A stretch of DNA of 64,000 bases. Origin: Mesocentrotus franciscanus. Taxonomy: Eukaryota > Echinodermata > Echinoidea > Camarodonta > Strongylocentrotidae. The notes below the pieces were generated by a model. The model was not told where the DNA came from. It saw only the letters and a program-made list of their open reading frames with translations, and ran no database searches. This document shows positions 55,754 to 64,000 of this stretch, in pieces. The position numbers and the translations under genes were made by a program. Every line of letters begins with the position of its first letter. Position 1 is the stretch's first letter. The DNA is taken from assembly GCA_037976565.1 (NCBI GenBank), contig CP137668.1, forward strand, positions 35,044,088-35,108,087, written 5' to 3'.

Positions 55754-58700
55754 ATTCAATTCAATTCAATTCAATTCAATTCTTTTATTCATTTAAATTC
55801 ACAAGAATACATGGAAATTTGTTTCGGTCACATATTGTACAAATACGTAATACATAGTTATATGAGAAACTATATCTTTTTTTTTCTTTTTTAGCAGATG
55901 TTTCTGCATTTATTAATAAACCAAATACAAAACATTTAAATAACAATAATAATATATAATATAATTGATTTACATCAAGTGACAACTGAAATACACACAC
56001 ACAAATGCATATATAACATATATAATCAAAGAATTAAAATAAATGCAGAGGCCAACTATCATAAGCATAAATGCTTGAATCGATAGCAGCCGGGAAAGGA
56101 GGGGGTACATGACGCTGTTATAGGATAATTTAGGATAATAATGTGTCACGTATAGAGATTTTTTTTCACAAAGTATCTAAATAAAAAGTGGAAAGAAAGT
56201 GAAAAAAATGCAAGTGTGTGCAAGTGGGTGTGTGTGCAGGTGAAGTAAGTGTTTGATTCGTATTGATCATGGACTGGTCGTCTAAAAATAATTTATTTTA
56301 AACAAACAATTAAAACCGTTAAGACCCTAATATTGTTAATGAATACTTGGATATTAAATATTTTTTCATCGAGGCTTTGAATGAACAAAGAGATGCAGAG
56401 TGTTTAATATTGTCGGGTAAAGCATTCCAAAAATCTGGGCCATGGTGTCTTATTGATTTATAGGCCATAATAATTGTTGGGTTAGTTAAATGGAAGTCGG
56501 ATGAGTGTCATGTAGGATATGAATGTATATTACTATTGTAAACAAAAATATTTCGAAATGCCAAAGGTATGGTATTTGTCCAAAATTTATACATAAAGAT
56601 TGCAGTGTGAAAAATGTGAATATCAGCGATTTGTAATGTTTTTAGTTTATAAAATATTGGATCAGTATGGGCTAAATAATGTGAATGTGTACAAAGACGG
56701 AGTGCTTTTTTGGAGACGATATATTAACATAATTTTCATCTTATTACTATTACCCCATACTATGTTACAATAAGATATGTATGACAAAATGAAAGAATTG
56801 TATAGCATAAATAGTGACTTTTGTGATAGATAATATTTTAATTTATATAGAATGCCTATGCCTCTCGAGACTAACATGCAAATGTTGTTAATATGACTAT
56901 TCCAAGTTAGATTTGAATCAATCATTACACCTAAGAATTTTGTAACTTCTTTTTCGATTATGGGCATGTCATCTATAAAAATATTATAATGAAGTACATG
57001 TTTAGAGTGTATGTTTTTGAAATAAATACAATTAGTCTTATTAATATTTAGAGAGAGTTTATTGGATTTGAACCAAAATGATAATTTATTTAATTCTAAA
57101 TTGAGGGTTGTAATAAGAATGCTTAAGTCTTTATGTGAATAAAATACGTTAGTATTGTCTGCGAACAAAACGTATGTTAGGAGTGGTGATGCATTAACAA
57201 TATCATTCATATATACTAAAAAAAGTAAGGGACCTAAGATAGAGCCTTGTGGTACTCCGCACTTTACGGTGGAAATATTTGATGTTTTAGATTTAAAAAT
57301 AACATATTGCTGTCTATTACGCAAATAGTCTTCAAACCAAAAAAGTACCATCCCTCTAACGCCATATGCTTTTAATTTATGAATTAATATACGATGGTCC
57401 ATGGTATCGAATGCCTTCGATAAGTCCATGAAAACGCCTACAATGTGTTCTTTTTTAGAGAGGGAATCAGTTATTTTGTCACATAATTGCAGAATAGCAT
57501 AATCAGTAGAGTGATTCTCTCTAAATCCATATTGATTAGGAATTAATAAGTTATTCATATTTATTAAAGAAAGAATATAATCGTTTATATACTGTTTTTT
57601 CTAATATTTTCGAAATGCTTGGTAGTAAAGAAATTGGTCGGTAGTTTGTAATTTTAGACTGATCGTCTTTTTTATATATCGGAATTATTTTCGCAATTTT
57701 TAGTTGGTCGGGAAAAATCCCATGGGAAAGAGATAAGTTAAAGATATGTGATAACGGGGAAGCTATGAAGTGAATTATTTGTTGTAATAAAGATACACTT
57801 AATTCATCATAGCCGCTAGATTTACTGCATTTTAATGAACGAACAATTTCTAAAATCTCTTGAATATTTGTTGGATTAAAAAATAAGGATTGATTAACGC
57901 TTTTATTTAAGTATTTCAAAAAATCATTCTTTTCATTGATTATTTTAGAAGCTAAATCCGGTCCAATATTAGTAAAGTATTTATTGAATGCCTCAGCAAC
58001 ATCATTCGGGTCTTTAATGTGATGCCCATTGTCATTAAATTCAATATCATTTGGAGTATCCTTTTTCTTCCCTAAAATGTCATTAATTGTTTGCCATAAT
58101 GATTGATTATTATCTTTATTACTTTCAATTTTATTACAATAGTATAATTTACGTGACAAACGAATAATTGAAGTCAATTTATTACGGTACTTTTTATATT
58201 TATTTTGATTTTTATTTGTAGGTGATCGAAGTGATATTTTATATAAACGAATTCGAGTAGATATTGATTTAAGTATACCTTGAGTAATCCATGGTCGTTT
58301 ACTTTTCTTTTTATTAGATTTAATTCTTGTGAGGGGCACATTTTTATCATAATGGCCAAGAAGTTTGTTTATGAATTTTTCATATGAACTGTTCACATCT
58401 CTTTCAAAATAAATATCATACCAATCTTCTTGACTCAAGTCTATTTTAAAGGATTCTAGATTACGCTTTGTTTCTTTACGTCGTGTTGTATGTTCTTTAT
58501 TGGGAATTTTGTGTTTATCATTCGGACATATCGTAAATATGGGTAAATGGTCTGAAATATCATAGTATATTATTCCATTCTGTTTATTATTATCTAATAC
58601 GTTTGAGAAAATATTATCAATTATAGTATGTGTTACGTTTGTTATCCTAGTTGGTTTATTAATAAGAGGTTTAAAAGAAAATGAAGATAATAAATTAGTA

Positions 58701-59420
58701 AAGCGTTGGCCAAGAACAGTATAAGGTAAGGACAAATCGATATTAAAGTCTCCCATGATATATATATCTTTATTTTCTTTAGAAATGAATTCAAGGCATG
58801 ATTCTAACTTATCCAAAAATGTGTCGGCTACATTGTTAGGTGGTCTATACATAACCCCAACGATTGTATTCTTGTTTATCATCAATAATTTCTAAAAATA
58901 ATGTTTCTATTTCTTCAAATTGAATATCATGTCTTATTTTACATTGTACATCATTACGAGAATAAAAAGCGACACCTCCTCCCTTTCCATTTTTACGGTC
59001 TGTATGAACTAATTCATAATTCTCAATATTGAATATTGAAGGAGAAGTTGAGTGTAACCAGGTTTCTGTAATTCCTATTAAAGAAAATGGAAATGCGTTT
59101 AAGATAGATAAAAATTCTTCAAAATTATCGAAATTCTTTTGTAAGCTTCGAATATTAATGTTTAATAAACTAAAACAGTGAAGATTATTGTTGGGTCCCG
59201 TTGAATTAAAAGTTGAATTAAATTCATTTGTAGTATAATATTGACTCTGGGCTGTATAAACTTGATCATTCAAAATATTATTTAAAGCCATCAAAATGTA
59301 AAGTTTGGTATGGCGACCAGTATAGATGAATATTGTGTGTCCGGTGCGTGCATGTGCGTGTCGGAGTGCATGTGCATTTATTATGGGTGTCGGCAAAAGC
59401 CGGAAAAATGAGGGGGGTGT
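55754..59420 (-). mobile_element. LINE (Jockey/CR1/L2 group), nearly full length, frameshifted
   Basis: The minus-strand element has endonuclease (59396 to ~58400), reverse transcriptase (~57770-56900), a C-terminal domain running to about 56300 out of frame, and a 3' untranslated region that ends in repeated GAATT units (55755-55785 on the plus strand as AATTC). Short tandem repeats at the 3' end are typical of CR1/L2-group elements, which lack poly-A tails. Confidence 0.88.
56300..59396 (-). pseudogene. LINE endonuclease-reverse transcriptase, three or more frameshifts, catalytic Asp mutated
   Basis: Segments: 59396-58845 (LNINIRSLQKNF, GITETWLHS, KGGGVAFYS), 58885-57551 (GVMYRPPNN, MGDFNIDL, IIDNIFSN, DISDHLPIF, IIPIYKKDD, NYRPISLLPSISK) and 57558-56662 (YGFRENHSTDYAIL, DLSKAFDTMDH, CGVPQGSILGPLLFLVYMND, FADNTNVF, SKFLGV-type block). 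Frameshifts lie near 58875, 57550 and 56700. The polymerase signature is FADN instead of FADD, removing a catalytic aspartate. After the last shift, coding-like sequence continues: RLCTHSHYLAHTDP, IRHHGPDFWNALPDNIKHS, SLCSFKASMKKYL. The most complete frame starts near MALNNILNDQVY (about 59294) or an earlier ATG. Confidence 0.92.
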
Positions 59421-62400
59421 ACATGTTCACTTATGCGTGACTATCAGACATACTTGGGGTTGGTGACAGTGTTTAAACGTGGTCATTATTTAAAGAAACT
59501 TAGAAATGTATAATTTAAGAAGGGTTTTTTTAATTATTATTATCGTTTAAATTTAGGAGGATTAAATGTTTTCGATACTTACTACCTTTTAAGTTACAGA
59601 GAAAAATGGGTAAGCCTATATACTACATAAGGGGATAGAGAAGGGAACAACGTTCAGCATCAAGAACTGGATTATGATTGACAGAAGATTGGGGATTCAA
59701 AGGGGGTATGACAATACCTCTGCCTTAACACAAACAATACAAACAAGCAGCAGTTAAATTGGAATACAAAAATTAAAATTAACATACATCATGCCGATCC
59801 ACGCCACAACGACGAACCAACGCCAGACACCGGCGAACTAGCACACCGCGGGACGACCGCGCCACATGATAACACTAAGTCACGCCATCATGCAGCGCGA
59901 GACATTTCCAAATACGCCAGCCACCAGACCAGGCCATGAAACGCCGGAGCAGCGAAGACGCTACTTATTGGTCCCTCCCTGACAACCGGCACGGCAACCA
60001 GTCCAGCGGGCGAGGGCCGCTGATCAACAAACTGTATCAATAAGCGCAGGGCCAAAGTCAGAAAAGAGGGGTTTGCCTGCCACTACCGCATAAACTAAGC
60101 ACACCTTGTTTATTTGAAAGATTTTATCATAATACACAATATTTCAGAGGTGTTTTTTTTTTTTTTGCGAACAATCCTAAATCGGAGGGGGCGTCCAAAA
60201 AAGCGGCCCTTTTGACGAAAAATAGTATTTTGTAAATTATATTTTAAGGGAACCTTGAACCACCATGAGTCTGGTGTCAAGAGAAATAAATTATCTAAAT
60301 TTTGATACCAATTTCAAAGAAATTGGGATTAATTAACATTGCAAATTTAAGTAAAAAACACCACGGAACGACCGTTGTGTTTATAATCATAAAAGAACCA
60401 TCGAAATAAAAAGTAGACAAAATAGAAATATTCTTACAATGTTTCTTGACTAATTAAGATCGACCGATATTTCCATTTGAAAATTATATATCACTATCAG
60501 AACTGCATATTCCGAGATTTTCATGGTCGCAGCTACCATTGTATGGCCGTATAGGCGCTATTTGAAATTCATCGGGAGCACCGATAAATTTGATATTTTA
60601 ATTTCTCGAAATCCTTACCGTTTTAGAGCCCAACTTTTTCAAAGTTGCTTATTCTAACACTAGGTTTCACAATGGTAATGCAAATTTTAAATTTCATAAT
60701 CCAATCCTGATGAAATATTACAAAAAACTTTGTATTAGGCCTATACCTTTAAAATTAGATGCACATTATCAGGAAATAACAAATAGTCAGACAACTCTTG
60801 ATACAATCTGATGGAATTAACCCGCCCCATGCATGAATGAAAGTACAATTGGCAATTTAAAAAAAATCATTCTCTGGCAGTTTCTATGAAATACAAAATG
60901 TCAAATAAACATGTATTATCATAGAATAGTTAGAATTACAATTGACAAATATATATATATGAGACATAAATATAAATGATTTAACACATGCAGTAATACC
61001 TGTGCATGACAAAGAAAACAGAAAACACGTACACCGCATTTAAAAACGATAAAGTCCAGAAAAACACATCCCATTCAAGGACAGGGAAACCAGAAAACAT
61101 AGCAGATAGTTACAAATAGAGAGACGTAATCAGAGCAGAGATTGAAGAAATCAGAATAAGGAAATTGTAGTGAGACAGGGAAAGTCGAAGGGAGCAAGAA
61201 TTGAACAGCTAGAGTAGAGGTAAAAGTACAAACAGAAGGAGAGGAGCTAGGCGGCACAGCTGTGAAACAAGCATAATGTATATATATATAGTGTACGCAG
61301 CTATGCCCGTCCGAAGTCCATACACGCAAACTGACATGTATGGGCATGATGGGAAACCGAAATGTACGGTGTGGAGATACAAGAACATGTTAATACTTAC
61401 CTAAATTTTTATTCACTCAAGAATTAAACTAGCACTGTCGGTTTGCTGTGGAAGCTAGCAATGAAATACACTGTAATTATGTTTCGGAAACACCCGTTTC
61501 TATTGCGTTATGTCGTAAATACATATCGCAGTTCAGTTGTGCGTTTTGGCAGCTTGCCAAGTCGGGAATCCCCGGAATGAAAACATTTTAATGGCATCGT
61601 AGCCTCGTTCTTTCCGTAAAGTATCCTCGTTCGCGCAATCTACCGTATAGACGGGAAATTGAGGTGAAGTGAAATGCTCGAAACGTCTAGGGCTAGACTA
61701 TGCTTTCACTGTTGGTGATTGCGTACGGGGAAAACGTCACCAATATCTACTTGTCTGATTGGCTGCTAGCACACTGGAGATTTCAAAAAGCCATGGTAGA
61801 TATCCGTTACAAACAATTCAAAATATTACATTTACCAGTACTTTTGGATTTTATTGAGTGTTGAGATAACGTTATAAAAGGACTGTTTAAATTATTTGAC
61901 GATTTCATGGACTGTATTAAAACAAATCACTCACGGTTTACCGTCAAAAAGAAAAAAAATAAGAATAATGAAAATTCTAATCGTAATGCTGTGAAATGAT
62001 AGATTTCATTTCGCACAGAGGATTGACCTGAAATGAATTCCATAGCCTACCATCGCCCCGACCCAACTTCTCTTGCTTCCTTCTCCCTACAGACCAACAT
62101 TTCAACGTTTATTTTCAATAATTTATTTACCTATTTATTCTTATTTTTTTTCTTTCTATATATAGGCCTATTTACCCTTCCACAGGGTTCCTTTAGTAGG
62201 CCTAAATACATTGTATCAACGTAATCATGCTTACAAAAGATCGATACATGCACTAGGCTATTCCATGACTTGCCATATAAATTCAAACAATAAAATATTA
62301 CCAAATAACCTCGGCCGCAACAACGACATACTAGATATCAAACTTGACAACATATGATTTGTACACCAATTCTATGACATAAAAGTAAACAAGCAAACTG

Positions 62401-62430
62401 AACATACATTTGGTAAAATTAAACCCATTT
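59421..62430. other. Non-genic DNA, with a GC-rich block at 59785-60010
   Basis: The GC-rich block immediately upstream of the minus-strand LINE may be its 5' untranslated/promoter region, assigned by position only. The rest is AT-rich with short (AT)n runs near 60950 and 61280. No exon or RNA gene was recognised. Confidence 0.5.
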
Positions 62431-63405
62431 TTTTTTTTTTTTTTTTTTTTGGGGGGGGGTTAATTGCTATATATCTTTCCATATCATAATAAGTTTTAAC
62501 AGCTGACATAACATTTGCAAACAGTGTTATCTGATTTTCGCACTTGGCTGAATAGAATTATTTTCTTACAATAATTAGGATCAAACTAAAAGCGTTGTTA
62601 TGACCTCCTTTAAAGCCAAACAATTTATTTTTTGATTGTGAGTTTGGCCTTTATATTGGACTTACTGGAAAACCATTGCTCAAGTTTTGACCATACTTTA
62701 TTAATTTGAATGTGGGCATTAACAATATTATTATTATCATAATTACATTCTTTCACAGGCCTAATGTTCGAATCCAATATATAATTGGAGAATATGACGG
62801 AGGCAAAATCGAAAGTAACATATGATAAGTAAAGTTAGTATTTAATGAGTCATTGATAAATCTTCTGATCCATGATATCTTAAGAGATTTCATATGAATG
62901 AAAGTATCTATCATTTTAACTCCACCATCCTTATACAAATGACACATTTGTTTTCTTCTTATTTTGTCAGGTTTATTACCCCATATAAACGAGTAAAAAC
63001 ATCTATTTACCTCTCTCATAATTTGTGAGTTTGGTTCTGAAAGTGATAGAAACAGGTAGTTTAATTTGGGTATAAATAACGATTTAACAATGGTTACTCG
63101 TCCTTAGGGGGTCAATGATCTTTCAACCAATGGGTCATTTGACTGCCTGTGATAGATGTTCCAAAAAGTCTATACCTAGGTACCTAAAATAACTTTCAGA
63201 TATTCAGTTCAATTTGTATTCGTGTAAAATTTATGTTTTAAGAGACATGTGCTTCTCCATTCATATAACTTGCGTTTTTGTTATGTTGAGTTTGAGATTG
63301 GACATAATTATGTTCAAACTCAGCAAGTATTTTAAGGGCACACTGTAAATCGTGTCTTGTACCATTGAGTGTATATATAAAGAGGGTGTCATCTATGGGG
63401 CGCCA
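62431..63405 (-). pseudogene. L1-like retrotransposon, 5'-truncated reverse transcriptase C terminus with poly-A tail
   Basis: The minus strand reads DDTLFIYTLNG (polymerase DD motif, near 63390), LQCALKILAEFEHNY, RYLGIDFLEH, GRVTIVKSLFIPKLNYL, then MREVNRCFYSFIWGNKPDKI, GGVKMIDTFIHMKSL and KVWSKLEQWF. These are the L1-clade C-terminal blocks (GR..IIK......L, FLW..K..RI). It has a stop between LTP and GRVTIVK and at least one frameshift near 63130. The plus-strand T run at 62432-62451 is the poly-A tail. Loss of the 5' part is typical of L1 insertion. Confidence 0.88.
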
Positions 63406-63469
63406 AGTGTTACCCTAGTTTTGCGGTATCTCATTTTGTCATAGAATTCACTCAAAACTGTCTGTCTAA

Positions 63470-63770
63470 CAAAATTATATCAAACAATTTATTTTGTTAC
63501 AAAATGAACTAAAAACAATTATTTTGTAACAAAATGAATGTTGTTACAAAATGATTTGTACCGGCGAATTCATTTTGTTTCAAACTTTTTACGGAGTTTA
63601 TTTTGTTACAAAATGATTTTTACCGATTTCATTTTACAAAATGATTTGTACCGAATACATTTTGTTACAAAATCATTTTTACCGATTTTTTTGTTGTCAC
63701 AAAATGATTTGTACCGAGTTCATTTTGTTACAAAATGACTTTGTACAGAATACATTTTGTACCGAAAAAC
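63470..63770. repeat. Minisatellite based on the palindrome CATTTTGTTACAAAATG
   Basis: About ten ~30-40-bp units alternate TTTTGTTACAAAAT with GATTTGTACCGA or CATTTTTACCGA. The 17-bp core is self-complementary around its central base. Confidence 0.92.
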
Positions 63771-64000
63771 CACATATGGATTTTACCCATACACTTAAGC
63801 GTCAACTTCTTCAAACATACCGCGCACCGACGTGAAAAGCTTAAAAATATGCCAAAATCCCCCCTTTTCAACTACATCTTTTGATCCGATCGGCCTAGTT
63901 CAACAACGGAAAAAAGCATTAGAAAATTTGACTTTTCTTCTTTATGGTGATGTAAAAATCACGATATTTTGTTGTTCCATCGCACCGTCATTTTTTGATT
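63771..64000. other. Right edge, nothing recognised
   Basis: Unique sequence without motif. Confidence 0.5.

Overview
This is nuclear DNA from a marine deuterostome, most likely an echinoderm and probably a sea urchin. The evidence is indirect: a multi-exon SRCR/CUB/WSC/Sushi receptor of the kind expanded in urchins, a CR1 retrotransposon with an N-terminal 2A-like motif (a combination reported from urchin retrotransposons), and very dense nested DNA transposons. The species cannot be fixed from sequence alone. There are introns with GT-AG borders and no bacterial features, no rRNA and no convincing tRNA gene.

Layout. 1-12774: seven tandem copies of a 1.85-2.23 kb unit, each a ~1.14 kb spacer followed by a block of 26-bp minisatellite; the array runs off the left edge. 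12775-20080: AT-rich, non-genic DNA with a long foldback hairpin, a ~110-bp minisatellite split by a TTAA-flanked MITE, and a 442-bp tandem duplication. 20083-28594: a broken LINE endonuclease, then a Harbinger-like DNA transposon (about 21008-27500) carrying a four-exon Myb/SANT-like gene on the minus strand with one nonsense codon. Its right end forms a ~520-bp-arm palindrome that stops exactly at a 500-N gap. 28595-34737: a nearly complete CR1 element whose ORF is open from a signal-like N terminus and 2A motif through endonuclease and reverse transcriptase, except for one TAA and a 2.2-kb insertion near the C terminus. 34939-38207: an outer TIR element holding two nested elements, one with a perfect 8-bp target duplication. 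38208-42220: mostly AT-rich DNA with small repeats.

42221-51344 (minus) is the only host gene I can support. It encodes a type I membrane protein: signal peptide, CUB, SRCR, WSC-like, Sushi/CCP, transmembrane helix, long tyrosine-rich cytoplasmic tail. All extracellular domain exons are symmetric phase 1-1. The second SRCR exon is tandemly duplicated with intact splice sites, and the transmembrane helix contains eight isoleucines encoded by an ATC microsatellite.

51345-64000: a tandem repeat with TGACCT motifs, a LINE C-terminal remnant split by an insertion that contains a ~300-bp polypurine tract, a frameshifted LINE on the minus strand (about 55754-59396) ending in a GAATT microsatellite, a 5'-truncated L1-like fragment with a poly-A tail, and a minisatellite built on a 17-bp palindrome.

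All exon models were read by eye from translated frames and splice consensus; single-base offsets are possible.
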